A stretch of 64,000 nt of DNA from Chitinophagaceae bacterium PMP191F (GTDB taxonomy: Bacteria; Bacteroidota; Bacteroidia; Chitinophagales; Chitinophagaceae). A program made the translations under genes and the position numbers. The DNA lies in NCBI GenBank assembly GCA_001302245.1, contig LGYU01000004.1, positions 62,001-126,000 on the forward strand, in the 5' to 3' direction. This document shows, piece after piece, positions 27,424-37,073 of this stretch. The notes below the pieces were generated by a model. That model ran no database searches, was not told where the DNA came from, and saw nothing but the letters and a program-made list of their open reading frames with translations. Numbering within the stretch: the stretch's first letter is position 1; each line of letters begins with the position of its first letter.

Positions 27424-29190
27424 TTAAAAATAGTTTACATATCCAATATGGATCTTCGACTGGCGCAGGTTCAGTTTTGCATCGTCTCTTTTACCGGCAG
27501 CGTACGATATATTAAAAATACCCGCTTTGGTTTCGAGCGCCATGCCCAGGCCCGCCCCCAGGAACACATTCTGTGTGTTGGCAATAGTAGAATTATTCCT
27601 CACCCACGCACCGTCTATAAATGTGAACAGATAGGAATTGCGGCCTATCAGGTAACGGTATTCTACAGTACCGGCAGCATACTGTGACGCATAAATGCTC
27701 TCTTCGTCAAAACCACGCAGCAGGCGGTAACCACCTATCTGGAATAATTCATTCCTGAATATTTTCGGGCTTTCGTACCAGCCTATATTGGCGCCTGTTT
27801 TGATGGTGGAAACACCCAGCTTAAAATAGTGCGCAATGATCGCTTTTATCCTGAACTGGTATGAACCGAGCTTGACTGTATCGTACAGACTGTTGAAGTG
27901 GAATGACGGATCATTATCATCTACCAGCTTTACGATGGCATTGTTTTTACGGATCGTTTTGGTACCTACAGCGGCATTGATCTGCCATTCAGTTCCTTTA
28001 CGGGGATTGATGCGGTAATCGGTATGGAACCACTGATAGTTGACACCCAGGTTTACAGAACTGAGGTCTGCTGCATCGGGCAGTTTGCGCGAAAGCTTGA
28101 TACCAATGGTATCTATCGTGAGCAGGTTGGTGCGGAAATTCTGCAAATAAACGCTTCCCGACTGGTCGGCAGATCCCGTGTATTGTGCACCCAGCTGCAT
28201 ATCTATATTGAGGAACGAAGAATCTTTTTTGAACAGGTTGAAATTGAACAACACTCCAAAAGGTGATCCAAACAGGTAAGGCTGTTGAAAATTGATGTCC
28301 AGGCGCGGTGATTTATTCTGCAACTGTTGCCAGTTCAACCCAATGGTTTCACCGCCCCCCAGTGCATTTTTTAAGTTGATAGTAGCCTCCCCGATCACTT
28401 TCAGTTTGGTTCCGGTAGAAGAGCTGTCCGGCAGAAAACCTACCAATACGTTTACCTGGCTGCTTTTCCTGGATTCCAGGTCAAGATTGAGTACAGAGCC
28501 GGTTCCCAGCATTTCAAGACTCCAAGGTCTTTTTTCATACACATAGGGCAGATCGTTCAGTTTTTTACTGACAGTCTGCAACTTTTCCTTTTTATAAATA
28601 CTACCGTTCATAATGCCCAGGTAGCGCTGCAGAAAACCTGTTGAAAGGCTGGCTGTACCTGTGTTACGGATACTGTCAATTTTATACAGCGGCCCCCGGT
28701 CAATCTTTAACCTGGCATGCAATACTTCTTTGCTTTCCTGTAAACTGTCCAGTTCAATATGAGCAAAAGGATAACCGTTGTTTTCAAAATAATCCAGCAG
28801 GCTTGTTTGCATATCCTGCATCTGCTGATAGCTCATAGCCTGCATTTCTACATTCTTTTTTTCACGCATCAGCATACTCACCAGTGCCCTGTCGGCTGAA
28901 TCTATGTGTAGTTGTATCCACCGCAATTGTTCACCCACATACAGCTCCATTACTGCCGAAAGGGAATCATAGCGCACGCTGTCTACAGAAGCAGCGTCGT
29001 ATCCCCTGGCCTGCAACATTGCAGGCAGTTTACTTACATACTGGGCACAGGTAAACTGGTTGTTGAAACTGTTCTGCAGTTTTAATGTGCCGTAAATGAA
29101 AGCTGAATCTTTGTCAACGGGGATAATGCGTAAACGATACTGTGCAAGCATGGTAACAGGCAGCAGCAACATGACCAGCAGCATCCACAT
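27424..29190 (-). CDS. BamA/TamA-like outer-membrane beta-barrel protein
   Basis: I choose the start at 29190 because MWMLLVMLLLPVTMLAQYRL is a clean signal peptide; the in-frame ATG at 29223 would add 11 residues in front of it. The 588-aa protein has POTRA-like repeats in its first half (MQDMQTSLLDYFENNGYPFA, then FLQRYLGIMNGSIYKKEKLQ). Its C-terminal 16-strand-type barrel includes GETIGLNWQQLQNKSPRLDI, YRLLRGFDEESIYASQYAAG and ends in IHIGYVNYF with a terminal Phe. This fits the Omp85/TamA superfamily and suggests outer-membrane protein or lipid handling. Partners are not encoded nearby. Confidence 0.85.
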   Translation of the reverse strand: MWMLLVMLLLPVTMLAQYRLRIIPVDKDSAFIYGTLKLQNSFNNQFTCAQYVSKLPAMLQARGYDAASVDSVRYDSLSAVMELYVGEQLRWIQLHIDSADRALVSMLMREKKNVEMQAMSYQQMQDMQTSLLDYFENNGYPFAHIELDSLQESKEVLHARLKIDRGPLYKIDSIRNTGTASLSTGFLQRYLGIMNGSIYKKEKLQTVSKKLNDLPYVYEKRPWSLEMLGTGSVLNLDLESRKSSQVNVLVGFLPDSSSTGTKLKVIGEATINLKNALGGGETIGLNWQQLQNKSPRLDINFQQPYLFGSPFGVLFNFNLFKKDSSFLNIDMQLGAQYTGSADQSGSVYLQNFRTNLLTIDTIGIKLSRKLPDAADLSSVNLGVNYQWFHTDYRINPRKGTEWQINAAVGTKTIRKNNAIVKLVDDNDPSFHFNSLYDTVKLGSYQFRIKAIIAHYFKLGVSTIKTGANIGWYESPKIFRNELFQIGGYRLLRGFDEESIYASQYAAGTVEYRYLIGRNSYLFTFIDGAWVRNNSTIANTQNVFLGAGLGMALETKAGIFNISYAAGKRDDAKLNLRQSKIHIGYVNYF

Positions 29191-29211
29191 TTTATTATGG
29201 TCATATACTTC

Positions 29212-29219
29212 TACCTTTG
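29212..29219 (+). promoter_or_regulatory. Candidate -7 box of hemW promoter
   Basis: TACCTTTG matches TAnnTTTG, 58 bp upstream of the hemW ATG at 29277. It overlaps the longest open frame for hemW (from TTG at 29217) and thus argues for the downstream start. No clear -33 TTG was seen. Confidence 0.4.
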
Positions 29220-29276
29220 TCATACCAGATTTTCATCAATTGCGATGTAATATTCGATAAAAAAATACGGAATACA

Positions 29277-30413
29277 ATGGCAGGCATTTACATACACGTT
29301 CCTTTTTGTAAACAGGCCTGTTATTACTGCAATTTCCATTTTTCTACATCGCTGAAAGGTAAAAACGCTTTTCTGGCTGCTTTATTGAAAGAGATCGCCC
29401 TGCAGAAAGATTATCTTGCCAGCGAAGAAGTATCTACCATCTATTTTGGGGGCGGCACCCCCTCGCTGCTTACCGCCGGTGAGCTGAACAGCATACTTGA
29501 CCAACTACACCAGCATTTCTCCATTCAACCGGCAGCAGAAATAACACTGGAAGCCAACCCGGATGATATCAACAACGAGATCATTGCGCACTGGAAACAA
29601 ACCGGCATTAACCGGCTCAGCATCGGGGTACAATCTTTTTTTGAAGAAGATCTGCTATGGATGCACCGTGCGCACACCGCAACACAGGCTACCGCCTGCA
29701 TACAAAGTGTACAGGATGCCGGCTTCAACAATCTTACCATTGACCTGATCTATGGCACTCCTACGCTGCCGGACGAGAATTGGCACTATAATGTTCAGCA
29801 TGCTATCAGCCTGGGTATTCCCCATCTTTCCTGCTATGCGCTGACCGTGGAGCCACAGACAGCCCTGGATACCCTGATCCGCAAACACAAAATGCAGCCG
29901 GTGGATCCTGATGCCCAGGCACGCCAGTTTTTATTGCTGATGGACTGGATGCAGCAGGCCGGGTATGAACATTATGAAATTTCTAATTTTGCACAACCGG
30001 GTATGCGCAGCAAACACAACAGCGCATACTGGCAGCGGAAAAAATACCTGGGCCTGGGCCCATCAGCCCATTCTTTTAACGGTACAGAACGGCAATGGAA
30101 TATTGCCAACAATGCCTTGTATGCACAGGCACTGGAAAAAGATAACATTCCTTTTGAAAAGGAGCTACTGACGCCTGTTCAAAGAGTGAATGAATATATT
30201 ATGACGGCACTACGAACGTCGGAAGGAATAGACCTTTCTTTTACCTCAGCACATTTCAGTACAGCCGTTACTCAACAACTGGAACGCGAAAGCCTGCGTT
30301 TTATCAGCCAGGGAACACTAACTAACGAAAATGGCCATCTGGTATTAACACGGGAAGGAAAACTGCTGGCAGACGGTATCGCCGCTGACCTGTTCCTGGA
30401 AGAAGATATGTAA
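29277..30413 (+). CDS. hemW: HemW-type radical SAM haem chaperone
   Basis: A radical SAM protein that binds haem and hands it to haem proteins. It was formerly annotated as coproporphyrinogen III oxidase HemN-like. The 378-aa protein opens with MAGIYIHVPFCKQACYYCNF, giving the CxxxCxxC cluster Cys11-Cys15-Cys18. It continues with STIYFGGGTPSLL, EITLEANPDD and NRLSIGVQSFFEEDLLWMHR. The C-terminal part contains NEYIMTALRTSEGID and EGKLLADGI, typical of HemW. The extra cysteine that marks true HemN is absent. The ATG at 29277 is used; the TTG at 29217 lies in the promoter. It is divergent from the BamA-like gene. Confidence 0.95.
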   Translation: MAGIYIHVPFCKQACYYCNFHFSTSLKGKNAFLAALLKEIALQKDYLASEEVSTIYFGGGTPSLLTAGELNSILDQLHQHFSIQPAAEITLEANPDDINNEIIAHWKQTGINRLSIGVQSFFEEDLLWMHRAHTATQATACIQSVQDAGFNNLTIDLIYGTPTLPDENWHYNVQHAISLGIPHLSCYALTVEPQTALDTLIRKHKMQPVDPDAQARQFLLLMDWMQQAGYEHYEISNFAQPGMRSKHNSAYWQRKKYLGLGPSAHSFNGTERQWNIANNALYAQALEKDNIPFEKELLTPVQRVNEYIMTALRTSEGIDLSFTSAHFSTAVTQQLERESLRFISQGTLTNENGHLVLTREGKLLADGIAADLFLEEDM

Positions 30414-30516
30414 ATGCGTGTATACATATTTTTTATGCATATGGTATTAAAGCGTTAGAGCATTCTTTGTATATTACCAGACACGCCATCACAAAATATT
30501 AAAGCACCCCGTTTCT

Positions 30517-31458
30517 ATGCGATTTATATTCACCCTCATTTGCAGCCTGTTTATTTCCGGCATCTTTGGTCAGAGAAGTATAGTAATAAAAGAAGATACC
30601 GTATCTCTGTCCATTCCTGAAGGAAAGGTCAAAGGCACATTGTTATACCCCGTTAGTAAACAAAAGGTCCCATTAGTTATATTTATTTCAGGATCGGGTG
30701 CTACTGACAGGAATGGCAATGGACCAGGTTTTCAGAACAACAGCCTGAAAATGCTGGCTGATAGTCTTGCCCAGGCAGGCATTGCCACACTGCGGTATGA
30801 TAAAAGAGGCGTAGGAGAAAGTAACAACACCCTTTCGGATGAGCGCGAGATAAGCATTGATAAGTATATTAAAGATGCAACAGCCTGGTTCGCATTATTT
30901 CAGGCAGATAAAAGGTTTTCATCTACTTCCTTCCTGGGGCATAGTGAAGGATCATTAATAGGTATGGTAGCCGCCAGGCAGGCAGGTGCAGCAAAATTTA
31001 TTTCCGTAGCAGGGTCAGGGTTAAGAGCCAGCGTATTGTTGAAAAAGCAACTTGCCAACCTGCCCGGCACATTAAAAGAAGAGGCCTTTATATCTCTTGA
31101 CAGTCTTGCAGAAGGACATTTGTTACAACACGCTACACCGCCATCGCTGGGCGCTCTTTTACGCCCCAGTGTTCAACCTTACCTGATATCCTGGTTTGCT
31201 TATGATCCTGCAGCAGAGATCGCTAAACTTACCATTCCTGTTTTAGTGATCCAGGGTAGTAATGACCTGCAGGTAGGTACAGACCAGGCAGATCTGCTGG
31301 CGGCATCAGTTCATCAAAAAGCTGTCATTATTGATAAAATGAATCATGTACTGAAAGCTGTAGAAACACGAGAACAAAACCAGCAGGCATACAACAATCC
31401 CACTTTACCGCTAATACCTGCTTTTGTACAAAACATTATCCGCTTTGTAAAACAATAA
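30517..31458 (+). CDS. Exported alpha/beta-hydrolase (serine hydrolase)
   Basis: A 313-aa protein with a signal peptide (MRFIFTLICSLFISGIFGQR) and an alpha/beta hydrolase fold. Landmarks are the oxyanion-hole stretch FISGSGATDRNGNGPG and RYDKRGVGES. The nucleophile elbow GHSEG is in FLGHSEGSLIGM. The late acid and His motifs are VLVIQGSNDLQVGTDQ and DKMNHVLKAVETRE. Catalytic Ser, Asp and His are therefore all present. The family resembles esterases or lipases acting outside the cytosol; the substrate is unknown. It stands alone, flanked by hemW upstream and a convergent gpsA downstream. Confidence 0.88.
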   Translation: MRFIFTLICSLFISGIFGQRSIVIKEDTVSLSIPEGKVKGTLLYPVSKQKVPLVIFISGSGATDRNGNGPGFQNNSLKMLADSLAQAGIATLRYDKRGVGESNNTLSDEREISIDKYIKDATAWFALFQADKRFSSTSFLGHSEGSLIGMVAARQAGAAKFISVAGSGLRASVLLKKQLANLPGTLKEEAFISLDSLAEGHLLQHATPPSLGALLRPSVQPYLISWFAYDPAAEIAKLTIPVLVIQGSNDLQVGTDQADLLAASVHQKAVIIDKMNHVLKAVETREQNQQAYNNPTLPLIPAFVQNIIRFVKQ

Positions 31459-31729
31459 CCTGTTTAAAGGTTACTATCAGATCACGAAAGACTGATGAAA
31501 TTTTTCGTTGCCGGTTACATTAGCAGGTTAATGCCCGCTGTTGTGATGCATCCGCTTGCGTAAGTACTTTACAGCTTCTGCAACTGTCAAGATCGCAATC
31601 ATTACAAAGATTGCAGTGGGGCCATATGATTGAATAGAAAAGGGCATAATTCAATTGTAAGATACACCTTTTGATGCAGTATCGCCAGGTATACATTGTT
31701 AAAATTACAATGGCTATTATATCAGCCTT

Positions 31730-32767
31730 TTATACCAATACCTGTTCAATTTGCCTGAAACCTTCTGCCGGTTTTACATTTTCCCATAAAATGCGGTACA
31801 GGGTACCGGCAATCGGCATATCGGCCTGTACGGTTTGGTTGATCTGGTACATAAATTTGCTGGCGTTATATCCCTCTGCCACCATATTCATTTCCAGTTT
31901 GGTGGCGGTAACCGAATATCCTTTACCGATCATATTACCAAACGTACGGTTACGGCTGAATAGCGAATAGCAGGTTACCAGCAGATCACCCATATATACT
32001 GAAGCTGCGTAATTAGGCGTTTTGCGGTGCGTAACGGGATCTTCACCATCGTGAATACCCACCTTCATGTGTTGTATACCTACTTTATGCAGAAAGCTGG
32101 CCATTTCATCGGCACAATTGGCAATCAGTACACTCAGAAAATTATCACCATATTCCAACCCATGAGCAATACCGGCACCTAAGGCATATATATTTTTTAG
32201 CACTGCTGCATATTGCACACCGTATACATCCGTATTGACTACTGTATTGAGATATTCTGTATTGAAGCAGGAGGCAATACCGGCAACAGCAGTTGCATCT
32301 ATACCAGAGAATGTAAGATAGGAGAGCTTTTCAGCGGCTACTTCTTCGGCATGACAAGGTCCCATTACTGTAAAGTAATCAGACAGCGCCACATCATATC
32401 GTTGTTTGAGATAATCGTTTAACAACAGGTTATCCTGCGGCAGAATGCCTTTAATGGCAGAAAGGATCTTTTTCTGTTGCCATACAGATTTGTCCAGTTC
32501 ACTGATGGTATCCAACACGTACGCAGATGGGATTGCAATGAGGATAGTATCGTTGCCCTCCATTGCTTCTGCAGCATTGGTGGTAAGCTGCAAAAGGCGG
32601 GTATCAAAATTTACAGAACTTAAATAGTTGGGATTGTGATGCCGCTGCTGCAAATGTTTCACCATTGCTTCTGTACGCACACACCAGCTTACTATCTGCT
32701 CATTATCTGTCAGCACTTTTACCAATGCAGTAGCCCAGCTTCCACTACCTATAACTGCCCATCTCAT
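31730..32767 (-). CDS. gpsA: Glycerol-3-phosphate dehydrogenase [NAD(P)+]
   Basis: Reduces dihydroxyacetone phosphate to sn-glycerol 3-phosphate for phospholipid synthesis. The 345-aa protein begins with the dinucleotide fold MRWAVIGSGSWATALVKVL; Ala replaces the usual Gly in the GSWGTA motif. It contains FTVMGPCHAEEVA, the catalytic-helix region AVLKNIYALGAGIAHGLEY, and GDLLVTCYSLFSRNRTFG. The start at 32767 places the Gly-rich loop at the N-terminus; the 30 extra residues of the longer frame have no counterpart. A -7 box lies 18 bp upstream on the same strand. Flanks are unrelated genes. Confidence 0.95.
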   Translation of the reverse strand: MRWAVIGSGSWATALVKVLTDNEQIVSWCVRTEAMVKHLQQRHHNPNYLSSVNFDTRLLQLTTNAAEAMEGNDTILIAIPSAYVLDTISELDKSVWQQKKILSAIKGILPQDNLLLNDYLKQRYDVALSDYFTVMGPCHAEEVAAEKLSYLTFSGIDATAVAGIASCFNTEYLNTVVNTDVYGVQYAAVLKNIYALGAGIAHGLEYGDNFLSVLIANCADEMASFLHKVGIQHMKVGIHDGEDPVTHRKTPNYAASVYMGDLLVTCYSLFSRNRTFGNMIGKGYSVTATKLEMNMVAEGYNASKFMYQINQTVQADMPIAGTLYRILWENVKPAEGFRQIEQVLV

Positions 32768-32784
32768 GTGTTTCCTGTTTTGCC

Positions 32785-32792
32785 CAAAAGTA
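32785..32792 (-). promoter_or_regulatory. Candidate -7 box of gpsA
   Basis: On the minus strand TACTTTTG matches TAnnTTTG and stands 17 bp before the gpsA ATG at 32767. It supports the short start. No -33 element is evident. Confidence 0.4.
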
Positions 32793-32851
32793 AGGGTTTC
32801 AAATGTAATGTGTAAAGGGAGAACAGATAAGCGACAATGTGAAAGGGTTAT

Positions 32852-32881
32852 AAACAAAAAGCCAGGCTTAACAGCCCGGCT
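32852..32881 (-). terminator. Terminator of the TolC/adaptor operon
   Basis: On the minus strand a 9-bp stem (AGCCGGGCT / AGCCTGGCT, one G-U pair) with a 4-nt loop is followed by TTTTTGTTT. It lies 30 bp after the stop codon of the adaptor gene. Confidence 0.8.
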
Positions 32882-32910
32882 CTTCTTATATGATGGTGAT
32901 TATTCAACCA

Positions 32911-34284
32911 TTAATTTTTCTTCACATCAAACAGTTTGTCCTGTGGCACTACTTTTACTTTCATGCCATCTTTCAGTGTTTTGCTGATGATGCTGTAAGG
33001 TGCTACCACAATTTCATCGCCTTCTTTCAATCCTGACATCACTTCAATATAATTGATATCCTGTACACCGGTGGTCACTTTAACTTTTTTCACAGTTCCG
33101 TCAGGCTTCAATACAAAAACTACTTCATCCATATCACTGGTGGTGGTATTTTTATTTTCTTCCTGCATTCCGGGGTCAGCTTCTTTATTCTGTTTTGCAG
33201 CATCTACAGTTTTATCAGACCCTTTTTCACGTGGAGTAACGGCATAGATCACTGCACCCAATACATTCTGCCTGGTCCTTGTCTGTATATCTGCACTGGC
33301 ATTCATACCCGGACGGAAAGGGAACTTCCTGGCCTGGTGTGAACCTTGCAGATCTTTATACGAATCCGGCAATAAGCGGATATGTACTTTGTAGTTGGTA
33401 ACATCACTGGAAGATGCAGTGGCCTGTCCGGCAGTAGTGTTGCTGCTGGCAATTTTGGTAACAATGCCTTTAAACTTACGGTTGTTGTAAGCATCTATTT
33501 CCACCAGGGCAGAATCACCCAGTGTTACTTTAGGAATATCGTTCTCACCTACATCAACCTGTACTTCGATAATATTCATATCTGCAATACGCATCATTTC
33601 GGTACCCGCCATCATAGAGTTACCTACTACCCTTTCACCTTTTTTTACATTCAGTAAGGAGATCACACCACTCATAGGTGCCAGTATGGCTGTACGGCTA
33701 AGATCTTTATCTGCTTTTTCCAGGTTGGCGCGTGCGCTCTGAATGGCAGCCTCACCGCTACGGATACCCTGGAGGGCTGCATTATAATTAGATTGTGCAG
33801 AAGCCAGTGCGTTCTGGGCCTGTTCAAATTCTGCGGCAGAGATCACTTTGCTGGCGAGCAGTTGTTTCTGTCTGTCGTGCGTACGCTGTGCAAGATCCAA
33901 TGCTGACTTTAAGCTGGATAACTGAGCCCTGTTGTTTTCTACAGAAGCCTGTTGCTGATCAAGCTGTGCAGCGGCCTGGTTGCGTTGTGTAGAATAGATA
34001 TCGGCATAAATTTTAGCCAGTATTGTACCTCTGCGCACACTATCTCCCTCTTCTACATTCAGTTCAACTATTTCACCTGAAATATCCGGGCTTACCTTCA
34101 CTTCTACTTCAGGATATACTTTACCGCTTGCATTTACTGTTTCAATGATGGTTCTGCGCGTCACTTTTTCCGTAGCCACTTTTACCCCTTCATCTTTGCC
34201 GATAACACCACCCGCTTTTAATGCAAGCAGTGCTACTATCACCACAATGAGCAAGACAATAATCCATAACAATTTCTTCTTCAT
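32911..34284 (-). CDS. Efflux periplasmic adaptor (membrane-fusion protein, HlyD/MacA type)
   Basis: The 457-aa protein begins with an uncleaved helix (LLWIIVLLIVVIVALLALKA, about residues 4-23) that anchors it in the inner membrane. A lipoyl/barrel-sandwich half (PEVEVKVSPDISGEIVELNV) and a long coiled-coil hairpin (about residues 85-195, QRNQAAAQLDQQQASVENN) follow. The second lipoyl half is ILAPMSGVISLLNVKKGERV, and beta-barrel and membrane-proximal domains complete it. It links an inner-membrane pump to TolC; the TolC gene is directly upstream (27 bp). No pump gene (ABC or RND) is adjacent: gpsA follows. Confidence 0.9.
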   Translation of the reverse strand: MKKKLLWIIVLLIVVIVALLALKAGGVIGKDEGVKVATEKVTRRTIIETVNASGKVYPEVEVKVSPDISGEIVELNVEEGDSVRRGTILAKIYADIYSTQRNQAAAQLDQQQASVENNRAQLSSLKSALDLAQRTHDRQKQLLASKVISAAEFEQAQNALASAQSNYNAALQGIRSGEAAIQSARANLEKADKDLSRTAILAPMSGVISLLNVKKGERVVGNSMMAGTEMMRIADMNIIEVQVDVGENDIPKVTLGDSALVEIDAYNNRKFKGIVTKIASSNTTAGQATASSSDVTNYKVHIRLLPDSYKDLQGSHQARKFPFRPGMNASADIQTRTRQNVLGAVIYAVTPREKGSDKTVDAAKQNKEADPGMQEENKNTTTSDMDEVVFVLKPDGTVKKVKVTTGVQDINYIEVMSGLKEGDEIVVAPYSIISKTLKDGMKVKVVPQDKLFDVKKN

Positions 34285-34311
34285 AATTCATTTATTAGAG
34301 ATGTGTGTTAC

Positions 34312-35781
34312 TTACTTTAAACGGATACCCAGTCCTTTATAGAATTCCAGCACTTTCATTTTGAATACATAATCAAACCGTGAATAGGCCATATCATATC
34401 TCGCTTTGGTAAGATTATTCTGGCTGGTGAGCAGGTCGAAGATATTCAGCAATCCCAGCTCATATCTTTTAGTAGCAAAATCATAGGTTTTTTGTGATGC
34501 GCTTACAATTTTCTGGGTAGCATTATATTTTTCCAGGGCAGCACTGGCATTATAGTAAGCCTGGTAAATATCATTTTTAAGTTTCTGGTTGGCCTGCTCA
34601 ATAGTGATCTCTGCATTTTTGTAATTAAGCTTGGCTCTTTCATAACCAAATTTGGCAGTTCCTCCGCTAAGGATGGGTACGTTGATGGATAATCCAATGT
34701 TCTGACCAAAGTTGTTATTGATCTGTGTTCCCCATCCGGACCAGTACTGACCAAATGATTTTTTACTTTGTACATAATGATATTCTGCTGAATATACCGG
34801 GTAGTCAGTACCTGCTACATTTACAATAGTACCGGGAATGGGATTGAAGCCAACAAGCTGCACATCTGTTACCCTTTTATCTGTACTGGCAAAGTTGGTT
34901 CCCAAAGCACCGCCCACAGAAATAGTAGGATAAAATACCGCTTTGGCTGCTTTCTTAGAAGCTTCCAGGGATTTCAGCCGTAGTTCATTGGCTTTCTGGG
35001 CCGGCTGGTTTTTCATAGCAATGCCAAACACACTTTCCGGCATTAACTGTAATATTGGCTCTACCGGTATCTGTTCAATAGGCGGTGTTTCCACATCAAA
35101 GGGTGCTGAAGCATCTACATTCAGCAATCCTTTTAATTGTAACAGGTTAATATCTGCCGTTGCCTGGGCGCTGATATAGTTGGAACTATCGTTTGCATAC
35201 TGTCCTTCCAACGACAAGGCATCCAGTTCAGGAGCAGCGCCTGCATCTACTTTTTTACGTGTAAGCTGATACTGGCTGCGCGTTTGTTCCATCTGTACTT
35301 TGGCAATATCTACCTGCTGGCGCGATAACAGAACCTGCAGGTAATAGGTAGCCACATTGAGTGCTATATCATTTTTTATTTTTTCAACGTCCGCGCGGGA
35401 TGCATCTGCCTCATAACGGGCTGCCGTAATGTTGCTGGTAATGCGATGCCAGTTAAAAACGTCGATACCTGCAGAGAGGCTGAATGTCTGTGACAACAGT
35501 TGGTTACTGGTAAACTGGTTGGTGGTAGGGTCAATGGACCGGCCAAAACGCATACCGGTAGTATTGCTGAAGTTAGCATTGGGCAGTTGCGACCATTGGG
35601 CCTGTTTTAACTGCAGGGCCGAAATACGGGCCTGGATGTCGCTTTGCTTTACAGAAATATTATTTACCCATGCATACTCTACGCATCGCAACAGATCCCA
35701 TTTATCCTGACCGTTTACAACGCTAACAAGACAGGTTATAACAATCACCGGTAACAGTACTTTCCTTTTCTTCATAAACAT
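34312..35781 (-). CDS. TolC-family outer-membrane efflux channel
   Basis: A 489-aa protein with a signal peptide ending near VNGQD, then two homologous halves of alpha-helical hairpin and beta-strand typical of TolC. The first half includes ALQLKQAQWSQLPNANFSN and VNVATYYLQVLLSRQQV-like helices. The second includes PAQKANELRLKSLEASKKA and LLNIFDLLTSQNNLTKARYD. It forms the trimeric outer-membrane channel of a tripartite pump with the adaptor encoded 27 bp downstream. The substrate is unknown. Confidence 0.9.
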   Translation of the reverse strand: MFMKKRKVLLPVIVITCLVSVVNGQDKWDLLRCVEYAWVNNISVKQSDIQARISALQLKQAQWSQLPNANFSNTTGMRFGRSIDPTTNQFTSNQLLSQTFSLSAGIDVFNWHRITSNITAARYEADASRADVEKIKNDIALNVATYYLQVLLSRQQVDIAKVQMEQTRSQYQLTRKKVDAGAAPELDALSLEGQYANDSSNYISAQATADINLLQLKGLLNVDASAPFDVETPPIEQIPVEPILQLMPESVFGIAMKNQPAQKANELRLKSLEASKKAAKAVFYPTISVGGALGTNFASTDKRVTDVQLVGFNPIPGTIVNVAGTDYPVYSAEYHYVQSKKSFGQYWSGWGTQINNNFGQNIGLSINVPILSGGTAKFGYERAKLNYKNAEITIEQANQKLKNDIYQAYYNASAALEKYNATQKIVSASQKTYDFATKRYELGLLNIFDLLTSQNNLTKARYDMAYSRFDYVFKMKVLEFYKGLGIRLK

Positions 35782-35899
35782 TTAGTAGTTGTAATGTAGG
35801 GAGAGATCGCTTTTATAAATGGTTTATCCCGTATATCGTCACAAAATAAAGGGTGTTGGCTGAAACCTGAAAAAATACTGGTTAAATTAGTGCCAAATA

Positions 35900-37066
35900 C
35901 TACACCAGCGTGGCTAAAGCCTGACCGATGTCGTTTATAAGATAATCAGCATCTTCCAGCCCCACATAAAAACGCAGCATCCTATGCTCAGGATTGGCAG
36001 CGTTAAAATCAGCATCCTGCACTGACGCACAGCGTGGAATTACCAGGCTTTCATAACCACCCCAGCTCACAGCCATCAGTATATGTCGCAATGACTCACA
36101 AAAGGTTACAATCTGCTGCCTTTTTTCTGCTTTCAGCACTACGGTGAGCAGACCACAAGCTCCTTTCATTTGCTGCTTTGCCAGTTCAAATTGCGGAAAA
36201 GAAGGATGAAAAGGGAAAATTACGGATTCTATTTGCGGTTGTTGCTGCAGAAATTCCAACACTTTGCCTGTGGTATGCGTAATCCTTTCCAGGCGGGCAG
36301 GCAGGGTACGCAACCCCCGCAACAGTAGCCAGGCATTGAACGGGGAAATGCCATTTCCCATATTCAGCAGTTCACTGTCGAAGATCTTTTTCATCATATC
36401 CCGGCAGCCTGTCAGTACCCCGGCTACCACATCGCTATGTCCTCCGATATATTTGGTGGCCGATTGTAACGACATATCAATGCCCAGGGCAATGGGCTGT
36501 TGGAACAGCGGCGTACAATAACTGTTGTCGCAAATAGTAATAATGCCTTCTGCCCTGGCCAGCTCGGCTACAGCCTGTAGATCCTGTAAAGCAAAATCCC
36601 AGCTATTGGGCGACTCAAGATAAATTACGCGTGTATTAGGCAGTATTGCCCGTTCAAAATTTTCAATTCTGGTACCATCTACATAAGTAGTAGCTACTCC
36701 AAAGCGGGGCAATACATTATTGAACATTTTCTGCGCCCAGGTATAAGGGCTTCTGACAGAAACAATGTGATCGCCGGATTGTACATTGGCAAAAACTGAA
36801 GCAAAAATAGCAGAGGCTCCGCTGTTAAAAACCAGGCAATCTTCGGCTCCGTCAAGGGCAGCAAGCTTTTTACGCAGGATGTCAACCGTAGGATTCAGCC
36901 CTCGGCTGTACAGATAATCACTGTACTCATCTTCAAAAACCTTCCGCAGATCATCTACCTTTTCGAAAGCAAAATTGCTGGTTTGAATAATAGGCGGCGC
37001 TATGGCCCGGAAATACTGCTCACGGTCTTCTCCCAGTTCATTTAAGATAAATGAAAGCTCATCCAT
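35900..37066 (-). CDS. Cys/Met-metabolism PLP-dependent enzyme (trans-sulfuration family)
   Basis: A 388-aa fold-type I PLP enzyme of the cystathionine gamma-synthase / beta- or gamma-lyase group. Seen are YSRGLNPTVDILRKKLAALD (early phosphate-binding region) and LVFNSGASAIFASVFAN. IITICDNSYCTPLFQQPIAL carries the aspartate that pairs with the PLP ring nitrogen. The lysine motif is SATKYIGGHSDVVAG. Distinguishing synthase from lyase needs substrate-site comparison, which I cannot do here. It lies beside an amino-acid permease gene (7 bp downstream of the permease stop), so the pair is likely one operon for import and conversion of an amino acid. Confidence 0.88.
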   Translation of the reverse strand: MDELSFILNELGEDREQYFRAIAPPIIQTSNFAFEKVDDLRKVFEDEYSDYLYSRGLNPTVDILRKKLAALDGAEDCLVFNSGASAIFASVFANVQSGDHIVSVRSPYTWAQKMFNNVLPRFGVATTYVDGTRIENFERAILPNTRVIYLESPNSWDFALQDLQAVAELARAEGIITICDNSYCTPLFQQPIALGIDMSLQSATKYIGGHSDVVAGVLTGCRDMMKKIFDSELLNMGNGISPFNAWLLLRGLRTLPARLERITHTTGKVLEFLQQQPQIESVIFPFHPSFPQFELAKQQMKGACGLLTVVLKAEKRQQIVTFCESLRHILMAVSWGGYESLVIPRCASVQDADFNAANPEHRMLRFYVGLEDADYLINDIGQALATLV

Positions 37067-37073
37067 GCATTAT

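Noticed and set aside
32813-32880. Second small gene between gpsA and the efflux operon
   Set aside because: Only a terminator and promoter sequence are visible, and all frames are short.
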